A DNA stretch of 64,000 bases, taken from Sphaerimonospora sp050942215. GTDB lineage: Bacteria > Actinomycetota > Actinomycetes > Streptosporangiales > Streptosporangiaceae. This document shows positions 25,208 through 33,634 of the stretch, in pieces (position 1 is the stretch's first letter; each line of letters opens with the position of its first letter). The stretch lies in NCBI RefSeq assembly GCF_050942215.1, contig NZ_CP192056.1, positions 4,154,001 to 4,218,000 of the forward strand, read 5' to 3'. Under the pieces are notes generated by a model. That model searched no databases. It saw nothing but the letters and a program-made list of their open reading frames with translations, and had not been told where the DNA came from. Position numbers and translations under genes: made by a program.

Positions 25208-25975
25208 TCACTTGATCGTCACCACCCGGGGGCTGGTCACGTCGTAGAACGTCCCCGGCTCCGCGAGCGCCGCGGCGAGGGCACGTCCCTTCTCCGCCGC
25301 CCGCCCGGCGTCGCCCCAAAGGACGGTCCGGCCGTCGGCGAGCTTCAGCGTGATGGACCGGACGGACGGCACCCGGACCTCGTTCACCCGCAGATCGTCC
25401 GGCAGTGCCTCCAGCACGGCGAGCGCGGCGCGCAGCGCCGGGTCGCCGGGGTCCGGCCGCTGCACCCGCAGCACCGGGAACCGCGGCGGGGCCACGGCCA
25501 CCCGATCCAGGATCACCCCGAAGCGGTCCACTATCGCGTACACCTCGATCGTTCTGCTCCCGTTCGTCTTGCCCCCCTCTGCCGGCGAGCCGCCGGCGGA
25601 CCGCTCGCCCGCCGGCTCGGCCACGGGCACGACGGCCACCGGGGTGCGCTCGACCACGGTGATCAGCAGCGTCCCCGGCCACTCCCGCTCCACGCGCGCC
25701 GACTCCACCTCGGTCACGGCGCGCACCCGGCTCCCCACCTCGTCCACGTCAACGTTCGCCAGCGGAGTGCCCGCGGGCACGCCGGCGGCCGCGCGCAGCG
25801 TCTGCGCCGACACCACGGCGTTGCCGATGATCTCGACCTGTCGCACGCCCAGCACCGGCGAGTGGAACACCACCCAGGTGGCCGCGCCCACGACCGCGGC
25901 CATGAGCAGGACGGCCAGGGCCGTACGCCGGACGGTCCTGCTTCCCCTGAGGAAGGCCGGCGTGAGAAAGGTCAC
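25208..25975 (-). CDS. ftsQ: Cell division protein FtsQ
   Basis: A 255-residue bitopic protein: a short basic cytoplasmic tail, one transmembrane helix (ALAVLLMAAVVGAATWVVF), the POTRA domain (VLGVRQVEIIGNAVVSAQTL, ANVDVDEVGSRV, EREWPGTLLITVVERTPVAV) and the FtsQ C-terminal domain. It connects FtsL/FtsB to the divisome outside the membrane. A Gly/Ser/Glu-rich insertion (about residues 124-140) interrupts the domain junction. Its start overlaps the murC stop by four bases, so coupling is likely. It ends the long coupled run. Confidence 0.93.
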   Translation of the reverse strand: MTFLTPAFLRGSRTVRRTALAVLLMAAVVGAATWVVFHSPVLGVRQVEIIGNAVVSAQTLRAAAGVPAGTPLANVDVDEVGSRVRAVTEVESARVEREWPGTLLITVVERTPVAVVPVAEPAGERSAGGSPAEGGKTNGSRTIEVYAIVDRFGVILDRVAVAPPRFPVLRVQRPDPGDPALRAALAVLEALPDDLRVNEVRVPSVRSITLKLADGRTVLWGDAGRAAEKGRALAAALAEPGTFYDVTSPRVVTIK

Positions 25976-27369
25976 CTCGCCGACAGCTCCGCGACGATGC
26001 GGGGGCCGAGATCCGTGACGTCGCCGGCGCCCATGGTCAGCACGATGTCGCCGGGGCGGGCCCGATCGGCCACGAGGGCGGGCACCGACGCACGGTCGGG
26101 CGCGTACACCACCCGTTCCGTGGGCAGCGGCACCTTGCCTGCGACGAGCGCGCCGGAGACCCCGGGCTCCGGATCCTCCCGCGCCCCGTACACGTCGAGC
26201 ACGACGACCTCGTCGGCGAGGCCCAGCGCGGTGCCGAACTCGGCGGCGAAGAACCTGGTGCGCGAGTACAGGTGGGGCTGGAAGACCGCGATAACGCGTC
26301 CTGCGCCGGCGACCACGTCACGGGCGGCGTGCAGGTCGGCGGTGAGCTCGGTCGGGTGATGTGCGTAGCTGTCGTACACGGACACGCCCCCCGCCTCGCC
26401 CTTGGCCTCGAACCGCCGCTTCGCTCCGGTGAAGGCGGCCAGGCCCTCCCTGACGTCGTCGAACGGCAGGCCGAGGCGGATCGCCACGGCGATCACCGCG
26501 GTGGCGTTCACGGCGTTGTGCCGTCCCGGCACGGCCAGGCGGACGCCGCCGTGCCCGGCCACGTGAAACTCGACCTCCAGCCCGCGCGGGCTGATCTCGA
26601 CGGTGCGGAAGTCCGCCTCCGGGCTTTCGCCGTACGTCACGACCTCCAGGCCGCGTGCCCGGGCGAGGGGCGCCAGCGCCGCAGCTCCCGGGTCGTCCAC
26701 GCAGATCACCAGCATGGCGCCGACGCGTTCGACGAAGCGGGCGAAGCTCTCGTGCACGGCCTGCGGGTCGCCGTAGTTGTCGAGGTGGTCGGCCTCGACG
26801 TTGGTCACGATGGCGATCTCCGGCGTCAGCATGAGGAACGAGCCGTCGCTCTCGTCCGCCTCTGCCACGAAGACCTCGCCGGTCCCGTCGTCGGCGCCGA
26901 GACCGGTGGTGACGAGCCGGCCGCCCACGCAGTAGGACGGATCCTCACCGCACTTCTGCAGCGCCACGGCGAGCATCGAGCTGGTCGTCGTCTTGCCGTG
27001 CGTCCCGGCGACGGCGATGCCCGTCCGGCCCGTCATCACGGCGGCGAGCGCGGCGGCGCGCGGGATGACCCGCAGGTTCCGGCGCAGCGCCTCCCCCAGC
27101 TCCGGGTTGGAGTCGCGGATCGCGGTCGACACGACGACCGTGTCCGCGTTCTTGACGTGGGAGGCGGCGTGGCCGACGTGGATGTCGGCGCCCAGGCCGC
27201 GGAGCTCGTCCAGCATGTCGGACACCCGGGCGTCGCTGCCCGACACGGGTACCCCGCGTTTGAGCAGGATCCGGGCTATGCCCGACATCCCGGCGCCGCC
27301 GATGCCGATGAAGTGCACCCGTCCCAGGTCGGCCGCCGGTACGGGATCCACGAGCTTGACGAGACTCAT
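25972..27369 (-). CDS. murC: UDP-N-acetylmuramate--L-alanine ligase
   Basis: A 465-residue Mur ligase of normal length. The N-terminal UDP-binding domain has HFIGIGGAGMSGIA. The ATP site is GTHGKTTTSS (K126). The central domain has EADESDGSFL and NVEADHLDNYG, and the C-terminal ligase domain has DSYAHHPTE and FQPHLYSRT. It adds L-Ala to UDP-MurNAc in the cytosol. Both ends overlap neighbours (murG, ftsQ) by four bases. Confidence 0.97.
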   Translation of the reverse strand: MSLVKLVDPVPAADLGRVHFIGIGGAGMSGIARILLKRGVPVSGSDARVSDMLDELRGLGADIHVGHAASHVKNADTVVVSTAIRDSNPELGEALRRNLRVIPRAAALAAVMTGRTGIAVAGTHGKTTTSSMLAVALQKCGEDPSYCVGGRLVTTGLGADDGTGEVFVAEADESDGSFLMLTPEIAIVTNVEADHLDNYGDPQAVHESFARFVERVGAMLVICVDDPGAAALAPLARARGLEVVTYGESPEADFRTVEISPRGLEVEFHVAGHGGVRLAVPGRHNAVNATAVIAVAIRLGLPFDDVREGLAAFTGAKRRFEAKGEAGGVSVYDSYAHHPTELTADLHAARDVVAGAGRVIAVFQPHLYSRTRFFAAEFGTALGLADEVVVLDVYGAREDPEPGVSGALVAGKVPLPTERVVYAPDRASVPALVADRARPGDIVLTMGAGDVTDLGPRIVAELSAR

Positions 27370-28445
27370 CGGGAAACGATCTCCAGAACCTTGCCGGCGA
27401 GCGTCGCGTCGGCGTCCGCGCGGCCCATGCGGGAGGCCGCCTCGGACATCGCGACCACATGCTCAGGGTCGTTCAGGATGGGCAGCAGCGTCTGGATGAT
27501 CCACTCGGCGGAGAGGTCCGCGTCGTCGATCATGATCCCGCCGCCCGCCTGCACGATGGGCTGGGCGTTGAGGCGCTGCTCGCCGTTGCCGTGCGGCAGC
27601 GGCACGTACGCCGCGGGCAGTCCGACGGCGGTGAGCTCGGCGCAGGTGATCGCGCCGCTGCGGCACAGCACGAGGTCGGCGGCGGCGTAGGCCAGGTCCA
27701 TCCGGTCGATGTACGGAAGGATCACATACTGCGGGTCGCCCGGCGGGGGCTCCACCTCGACGGTGTTCTTCGGCCCGACCACGTGCAGCACCTGGATGCC
27801 GGCGGCCCGCAGCCGTGGCGCGGCCGCCAGGGCGGCCTCGTTGATCGAGCGGGCGCCCTGCGAGCCGCCGAACACGAGCAGCGTCACCCGGTCGGACTCC
27901 AGCCCGAAGTACGACCTGGCCTTGTCGCCGAGCGACAGCCGGTCCATGCCGGCGATCTGGCGGCGCAGCGGGATGCCGATGTACTGCGCGTTCTGCAGCG
28001 GGGTGTCCGGGTGGCCGGTGAAGACGTGGTCGGTCAGCCGGGCGCCGAGCCGGTTGGCCAGACCGGGGCGGGGGTTGGCCTCGTGCACGACGATCGGGAC
28101 GCCGCGCCGCCGCGCCGCGAGGTAGGCGGGTGTCGCGACGTAGCCGCCGAATCCGACCAGAACGTCGGCGCCGACCCGGTCGAGGATGCCCGCCGCCGTG
28201 CCGATCGCCCCGGCGAGGCGGCCCGGCACGGTGAGGAGCTTCGGCGTGAGCGAGCGGGGCAGCGGCACCGCGGGTACCAGGGCCAGTTCGTAGCCGCGCT
28301 CGGGCACCAGCCGGGTCTCCAGGCCGCGCTCCGTGCCGAGGCAGGTGATCCCGATCGCCGGGTCCTGTAGGCGCAGCGCGTCGGCCAGCGCGAGCGCGGG
28401 TTCGATATGGCCGGCCGTCCCGCCGCCGGCGAGGACCACCCTCAT
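27366..28445 (-). CDS. murG: MurG glycosyltransferase (lipid I to lipid II)
   Basis: A 359-residue GT28 enzyme. The N-terminal glycine-rich loop is VVLAGGGTAGHIEPALALAD. GFGGYVATPAYLAA and VHEANPRPGLANRL bind the acceptor side; VFGGSQGARSINEA is the second G-loop; CRSGAITCAELTAVGLPAAYVP binds UDP-GlcNAc. It acts on the inner membrane face, transferring GlcNAc to lipid I from MraY. Four-base overlaps join it to ftsW and murC. Confidence 0.97.
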   Translation of the reverse strand: MRVVLAGGGTAGHIEPALALADALRLQDPAIGITCLGTERGLETRLVPERGYELALVPAVPLPRSLTPKLLTVPGRLAGAIGTAAGILDRVGADVLVGFGGYVATPAYLAARRRGVPIVVHEANPRPGLANRLGARLTDHVFTGHPDTPLQNAQYIGIPLRRQIAGMDRLSLGDKARSYFGLESDRVTLLVFGGSQGARSINEAALAAAPRLRAAGIQVLHVVGPKNTVEVEPPPGDPQYVILPYIDRMDLAYAAADLVLCRSGAITCAELTAVGLPAAYVPLPHGNGEQRLNAQPIVQAGGGIMIDDADLSAEWIIQTLLPILNDPEHVVAMSEAASRMGRADADATLAGKVLEIVSR

Positions 28446-29737
28446 GTCACTCCTCTGTTCCGCGTCATCTCACGCCTCGGGCGGCCACCCAGGCCAAGCC
28501 AGCTTAGAGCCCGGACGGCGAGTCCGGGTCCACGTGCGGCCAGGGCCGCCGCCGCACCGGGCTCCCGCTTGGCGAACGACAACAACATGCCAAGGGCGGC
28601 GAGCGTCGGCAACAGCGCGGACCCGCCGTACGAGACCAGCGGCAGCGGGATGCCCGTGATGGGCAGGACCCCGATCACCGCGCCCATGTTGACGATCGCC
28701 TGACCGACGATCCACGCGACGACGGCCGCCGAGCACAGCCGGATGAACGGGTCGTTCACCCGCGAGGCGATGCGCAGCCCGGCATAGCCGAGCAGGCCGA
28801 ACAGCGCGACCACCACGAGGGTGCCCATCAGGCCGAGCTCCTCGCCCAGGATCGAGAAGATGAAGTCGCTCTCCGCGTGCGGCACATGGCCCCATTTCTG
28901 GCGGCTCGCGCCCAGGCCGAGACCGAACCAGCCGCCCGAGCCGATCGCTATCAGCCCCTGGACGGCCTGGAAACCGGCGTCCTGGGGGTCCGCCCATGGG
29001 TTGATGAAGTTCGCCAGGCGCTCCATCCGCCAGGGCGTGACGACGATCATCATAGCGGCGGCGAGCGCGAGCAGCGCGAGGATCCCGCCGAACAGGCGCA
29101 GGGGCGCACCGACCACCCACAGCAGCGCCAGGAAGATCATCATGAGCACGAGCGTCGTGCCGAGGTCGCGGCCGATCAGCACCAGCACCGCGAGCAGCGC
29201 GAGGCCGGGCATCAGCGGGATCAGCAGGTGCCGCCACTCGATCCGGCCGCCCCTGGCCCGCCGGGCCAGGATGTCGGCCCCCCACAGCGCCAGGGCGAGC
29301 TTGGCCGGCTCCGAGGGCTGGACCGAGAACGGCCCGATGGAGATCCACCGCTGCGCGCCCAGCACCTCCTGACCGATGAAGATCACCATGACCAGGCCGA
29401 GGATCGAGACGCCCATCAGCGGGTTGCCGGCCAGCTGGAAGAACCGCTGCGGCAGCCGCGAGCAGACCCACATCACCGGGATGCCGATCGCCACCGAGGT
29501 CGACTGCTTGATGAACCAGTAGAACGGGCTGCCGGTCTCCTGCAGCGCCTCGATGCTGGAGGCCGACAGCACCATCATCAGGCCGAGCGCGAGCAGCAGC
29601 GCGCTGCACCCGAGCACCAGGTAGTACGACACCAGCGGGCGGTTCAGCAGCTCACGCAGCGCGGTGAGCCGCCCCTCGGAGCGGCCCCCGGAACGGTCGT
29701 CCGCTCGGGGCGCTGCTCCCGTCTCCGCCGCCGTCAT
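28442..29737 (-). CDS. ftsW: FtsW, SEDS peptidoglycan glycosyltransferase
   Basis: A 431-residue membrane protein with about ten helices. The SEDS signatures are PSEPAKLALALWGADIL, GRDLGTTLVLMMIF, HVPHAESDFIFSILGEELGL and GIPLPLVSYGGSALL. It polymerises lipid II at the septum with its partner FtsI, encoded five genes upstream. The C-terminus is basic and cytosolic. The ATG at 29737 overlaps the murD stop (ATGA). Longer in-frame sequence upstream is antisense-like and rejected. Confidence 0.95.
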   Translation of the reverse strand: MTAAETGAAPRADDRSGGRSEGRLTALRELLNRPLVSYYLVLGCSALLLALGLMMVLSASSIEALQETGSPFYWFIKQSTSVAIGIPVMWVCSRLPQRFFQLAGNPLMGVSILGLVMVIFIGQEVLGAQRWISIGPFSVQPSEPAKLALALWGADILARRARGGRIEWRHLLIPLMPGLALLAVLVLIGRDLGTTLVLMMIFLALLWVVGAPLRLFGGILALLALAAAMMIVVTPWRMERLANFINPWADPQDAGFQAVQGLIAIGSGGWFGLGLGASRQKWGHVPHAESDFIFSILGEELGLMGTLVVVALFGLLGYAGLRIASRVNDPFIRLCSAAVVAWIVGQAIVNMGAVIGVLPITGIPLPLVSYGGSALLPTLAALGMLLSFAKREPGAAAALAARGPGLAVRALSWLGLGGRPRREMTRNRGVT

Positions 29738-31161
29738 CGTTCCGCCAGACGGTGCACCGCGGCGGTGAAGGCCTCCCCACGCGCCCCGTAGCTCGTGAAC
29801 ATGTCCAGCGACGCCCCGGCGGGGGCCAGCAGCACGGTGTCGCCGGGGGCGGCGAGGGCGGCTGCCTCGGTCACGACGCGGTCCATCACCCCAGTGTCCT
29901 GCCCGGGCACGTCGACCACGGGGACATCCGGCGCGTGTCGCGCCAACGCCTCGCGCACGCGGTCGCGATCGGCGCCCAGCAGTACGGCGCCGCGCAGGCG
30001 CGGGGCGGCCAGCCGTACGAGCTCGTCGACCTCCGCGCCCTTGAGCAGGCCGCCCGCGATCCACACGACGGACCGGTAGGCCGCGAGCGAAGCGGCGGCG
30101 GCGTGCGGGTTGGTGGCCTTCGAGTCGTCCACATAGCCGACCCCGCGCACGGTCGCCACATGAGCGATCCGGTGCGGGTCCGGGACGAACCGCGCCAGGC
30201 CGCGCCGTACGGCCTCCGGCGGCACGCCGTAGGCCCGGGCGAGCGCGGCGGCGGCCAGCGCGTTGGCGACGTTGTGCGGCGCGAACGGCCGCACGTCGGC
30301 CAGGCTCGCCAGCTCGGCGGCCTCACGGGCGGGGTCGGCCGTGAACGCCCGGTCGACCAGGAGGTCCTCCACGACGCCGAGCTGCCCGGGACGCGGCACG
30401 CCGAGCGTGAAGCCCACCCCCCGATAGGGCGCCGCCAGCGTGGTGGACCACTCGTCGTCCGCGTTGTAGATCACGGTCTGGGCGTCGGTGTAGATCAGCG
30501 CCTTGGCCGCCGCGTACTCCTCCAGGGAACCGTGCCAGTCCAGGTGGTCGGGGGCGACGTTCAGCACGGCCGCCGCGAACGGCGCGAGGCTCCTCGACCA
30601 GTGGAGCTGGAAGCTCGACAGCTCGACGGCCAGCACGTCGTACGGCCCGGCCCCGCGCTCCGCCGCCGGCTTCCCTCCGCCCGCCGGCTTCTCCCCCTCC
30701 GCCGGTTTCTCTCCGTCCACCGCCGCCACGATCGGCACGCCGACGTTGCCGACGGCGAGCGCCCGGTGCCCGGCGGCCGTGAGCATCTCGGTCAGCATCC
30801 GGACCACGGTGGTCTTGCCGTTGGTGCCGGTGATCGCCAGCCAGGGAGCCCCGTGGGCGCCGCGCAGCCGCCAGGCCAGCTCCACCTCGCCGATCACCTC
30901 GATCCCGGCGCGACGCGCGGCGGCCGCCAGCGGATGGTCGGGGCGCCAGCCGGGCGAGACGACGACGAGCGACGTGCCCTCCGGCAGGTCGTCCGGCTCG
31001 CCGAACCTCACCTCCACGCCGAGCGGGGCGAGCTCGGCCGCCGCCGCCAGCTGCCGTTCTCCCTGGGCCGACTCCAGGACGACGACATGCTCGCCGCGGC
31101 GGGCCAGCGCCCGCGCCGCGGCCGTGCCGGAGATCCCCAGTCCTGCGACGACGACGCTCAC
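29734..31161 (-). CDS. murD: UDP-MurNAc-L-Ala--D-glutamate ligase
   Basis: A 475-residue Mur ligase. It has VVVAGLGISGTAAARALAR (UDP site), ITGTNGKTTVVRML (ATP site), LSSFQLHWS, NVAPDHLDWHGSLEEYA, VGYVDDSKATNPHAA and WIAGGLLKGAEVDEL. An extra hydrophilic insert near residues 143-167, with repeated GEKPA/GGKPA units, sits between the ATP loop and LSSFQ and is unusual for MurD. Start: GTG at 31161, sharing one base with the mraY TAG. A longer in-frame opening is antisense to mraY and is not used. Confidence 0.96.
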   Translation of the reverse strand: MSVVVAGLGISGTAAARALARRGEHVVVLESAQGERQLAAAAELAPLGVEVRFGEPDDLPEGTSLVVVSPGWRPDHPLAAAARRAGIEVIGEVELAWRLRGAHGAPWLAITGTNGKTTVVRMLTEMLTAAGHRALAVGNVGVPIVAAVDGEKPAEGEKPAGGGKPAAERGAGPYDVLAVELSSFQLHWSRSLAPFAAAVLNVAPDHLDWHGSLEEYAAAKALIYTDAQTVIYNADDEWSTTLAAPYRGVGFTLGVPRPGQLGVVEDLLVDRAFTADPAREAAELASLADVRPFAPHNVANALAAAALARAYGVPPEAVRRGLARFVPDPHRIAHVATVRGVGYVDDSKATNPHAAAASLAAYRSVVWIAGGLLKGAEVDELVRLAAPRLRGAVLLGADRDRVREALARHAPDVPVVDVPGQDTGVMDRVVTEAAALAAPGDTVLLAPAGASLDMFTSYGARGEAFTAAVHRLAER

Positions 31162-32234
31162 TACTTGGGCACCCATTCCAGGTAGAAGAGGCCGAGACCG
31201 CCCGCCACGCACAGCGCCGCGATCAGCCAGAACCGCACGACGATGGTGGTCTCGGCCCATCCGGACAACTCGAAGTGGTGCTGGAGCGGGGCCATCCGGA
31301 ACACCCGTTTCCTGGTCATCTTGAAGAAGCCGACCTGGATGATCACCGACATCGTGATGATGGCGAACAGCCCGCCCAGGATGACCAGCAGAAGCTGGGT
31401 GCGGGTGGTGAAGGCGAGGCCGGCGATCACGCCGCCCAGCGCCAGCGAGCCGGTGTCGCCCATGAAGATCTTGGCGGGCGGGGCGTTCCACCACAGGAAT
31501 CCCAGACAGGCGCCGAGCACGGCGGCGGCGACCACGGCGAGATCCAGCGGATCTCGCACCCAGTAGCAGTTCGGCCCGAAGCCGACCGTCGCGCAGCTGT
31601 TGCGCAACTGCCAGTTGCCGATCAGCACGTACGCCGCGAGGACCAGGCAGGTGGCGCCCGAGGCCAGGCCGTCCAGCCCGTCGGTCAGGTTCACCGCGTT
31701 GGAGAAGCCCACGATGAAGAACAGCACCCAGAGCATGAAGCCGATGACGCCGATCGACGGCCCGAAATCCCGCAGGAACGACAGCCGCGTCTCGGCCGGC
31801 GTGACGGCGTACGCGTTGGGGAACCGCAGCACCAGCACCGCGAAGATCGCGCCCACCACGAGCTGCCCGGCGGCCTTGGCGCCGCTGCGCAGCCCCAGGC
31901 TCCGCTGCTTGTAGATCTTGATGAAGTCGTCGAGGAAGCCGACCACGGCCAGGCCGGTCATCAGGAACAGCACCAGCAGTCCCGAGGCCGTCGGCGGGTC
32001 GACGTTGAGCGACAGCATGCTCGTCAGATGCGCGGTGAAGTAGCCGATCAGCGTCGCGATGACGATCACCGTGCCGCCCATGGTCGGGGTGCCCTTCTTG
32101 TCGTAATGACCTGAGGGCCCCTCCTCCCGGATGTTCTGGCCGTAGCCGCGCCGGGCGAACAGCCGGATCGCGAGCGGCGTGCCGACCATGGAGAGCAGCA
32201 GCGAGACCGCCGCCGCGATGAGGATGTTCCTCAC
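31161..32234 (-). CDS. mraY: Phospho-MurNAc-pentapeptide transferase
   Basis: A 357-residue, ten-helix enzyme making lipid I on the inner face of the membrane. Conserved points are HYDKKGTPTMGG near residue 45, FLDDFIKI (catalytic Asp pair), SNAVNLTDGLDGLA, FMGDTGSLALGG and FRMAPLQHHFEL (the HHH-type motif). The start MRNILIAAAVSLLLS is standard. It overlaps murF by four bases and murD by one. Confidence 0.97.
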   Translation of the reverse strand: MRNILIAAAVSLLLSMVGTPLAIRLFARRGYGQNIREEGPSGHYDKKGTPTMGGTVIVIATLIGYFTAHLTSMLSLNVDPPTASGLLVLFLMTGLAVVGFLDDFIKIYKQRSLGLRSGAKAAGQLVVGAIFAVLVLRFPNAYAVTPAETRLSFLRDFGPSIGVIGFMLWVLFFIVGFSNAVNLTDGLDGLASGATCLVLAAYVLIGNWQLRNSCATVGFGPNCYWVRDPLDLAVVAAAVLGACLGFLWWNAPPAKIFMGDTGSLALGGVIAGLAFTTRTQLLLVILGGLFAIITMSVIIQVGFFKMTRKRVFRMAPLQHHFELSGWAETTIVVRFWLIAALCVAGGLGLFYLEWVPK

Positions 32235-33634
32235 CGCGCTTCACCTCCGAGGATCGCCGCTGCGACCCGTTCGAGCCCGGCCGCACGCGGCCCCTTCACC
32301 AGCACGACGTCGCCCGGCGCCAGCACACCGGCCAGTTCGGCCCCGGCCGCCGCCGCGTCGGGGGCATGGCGCGTGCCGGGGCCTGCGGCCCGCGCGCCGG
32401 TCAGCACCGGCTCGGCGTCCTCCCCCACGACGATCAGTCCGGACAGGTCCGCCCCGGCGGCGAGCCGGCCGAACTCCTCGTTCAGCGTCGCGCCGTACTC
32501 GCCGAGCTCCCGCATGGCGGCGATCACGGCGAACCGCCGCCGTCCCGAGCCGATGGCGGCCAGGGCGGCGAAGGCCGCACGGACCGAGTCCGGGCTGGCG
32601 TTGTACGCGTCGTTGATCACGGTGACGCCGTCGGCCCGGTCGGTGACCTCCATTCGCCAGCGGCTGCGCGGCTCGGCCAGCGACAGCTCCTCGGCGATCG
32701 TCGCCACCGGCAGCCCCAGCTCGTACGCCGCCGCGGCGGCGGCGAGCGCGTTGTCGACGGCGTGCGCGCCGTGCAGCCGCAGCCGCACCGGCGCCGACCC
32801 GGTCGGCGTGCGCAGCGTGAACGAGGCCCGGCCGCGCCCGTCGAGCGTCTCGTCCTCGGCGCGCACGTGCGCACGCCGCGACCGCCCGAAATAGCTCACC
32901 CTGGCGCTCGTACGGTCCGCCATCGCGCTGACGAGGGGGTCGTCGGCGTTCAGCACGGCCACGCCGTCGCCGGGCAGCGCCTCGACCAGCTCTCCCTTGG
33001 CCTGCGCGATCGCCTCGCGGCTCCCGAAGACCCCGAGATGGGCCGCGCCCACGTTGAGCACCACCCCGATCCGGGGCGGGGCGATCCTCGCCAGGTAGGC
33101 GATGTGGCCCACGTTGCGCGCGCTGAGCTCCAGGACCATGAACCGGGTCTCCTCGCCGGCCTTGAGCACGGTCAGCGGGTGGCCGATCTCGTTGTTGTGC
33201 GACCCGACCGGCGCGATGGTCGGCCCGATCCGGGCGGCGAGGGCGGCCAGCAGGTCCTTGGTCGTGGTCTTCCCCTGCGATCCGGTCACCCCGGCCACCG
33301 TGACACCGGGCCCCCCGGGCTTCGCCGCCCCGTTCAGCTCAGCCACCACGGCGGCGGCGAGATCGGCGAGGGCGGCTACCACGTCGCTCACGATCACGGC
33401 GGGGGCCTCCACCGGGTGGGACGCGAGCACCGCGACCGCTCCGGCCGCGCACGCCTGCCCGGCGAAGTCGTGCCCGTCGGCCCGCTCACCCTTGATCGCC
33501 GCGAACAGCGAGCCCGGCTCGACGACCCGTGAGTCGATCACGACGGGTCCCCGGACCACGGTCCCGGGGTCTGCCATGCCGTTCAGCGCGCCCGAGGTGA
33601 TCTCGGCCACCCGGGCCAGCGGCAACGGGATCAT
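32231..33634 (-). CDS. murF: UDP-MurNAc-tripeptide--D-Ala-D-Ala ligase
   Basis: A 467-residue Mur ligase: VVIDSRVVEPGSLFAAIKGE (N-domain), GVTGSQGKTTTKDLLAAL (ATP loop), VLELSARNVGHIAYLARI, NAHLGVFGS-like GAAHLGVFGSREAIAQAKGE, and NDAYNASPDSVRAAF in the C-domain. It adds D-Ala-D-Ala to the muramyl tripeptide in the cytosol. Overlaps murE and mraY by four bases each, so it is part of the coupled run. Confidence 0.96.
   Translation of the reverse strand: MIPLPLARVAEITSGALNGMADPGTVVRGPVVIDSRVVEPGSLFAAIKGERADGHDFAGQACAAGAVAVLASHPVEAPAVIVSDVVAALADLAAAVVAELNGAAKPGGPGVTVAGVTGSQGKTTTKDLLAALAARIGPTIAPVGSHNNEIGHPLTVLKAGEETRFMVLELSARNVGHIAYLARIAPPRIGVVLNVGAAHLGVFGSREAIAQAKGELVEALPGDGVAVLNADDPLVSAMADRTSARVSYFGRSRRAHVRAEDETLDGRGRASFTLRTPTGSAPVRLRLHGAHAVDNALAAAAAAYELGLPVATIAEELSLAEPRSRWRMEVTDRADGVTVINDAYNASPDSVRAAFAALAAIGSGRRRFAVIAAMRELGEYGATLNEEFGRLAAGADLSGLIVVGEDAEPVLTGARAAGPGTRHAPDAAAAGAELAGVLAPGDVVLVKGPRAAGLERVAAAILGGEAR

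Noticed and set aside
31162..32286. In-frame extension of murD across mraY
   Set aside because: The extension is antisense-quality sequence within mraY; MurD similarity starts at GTG 31161.
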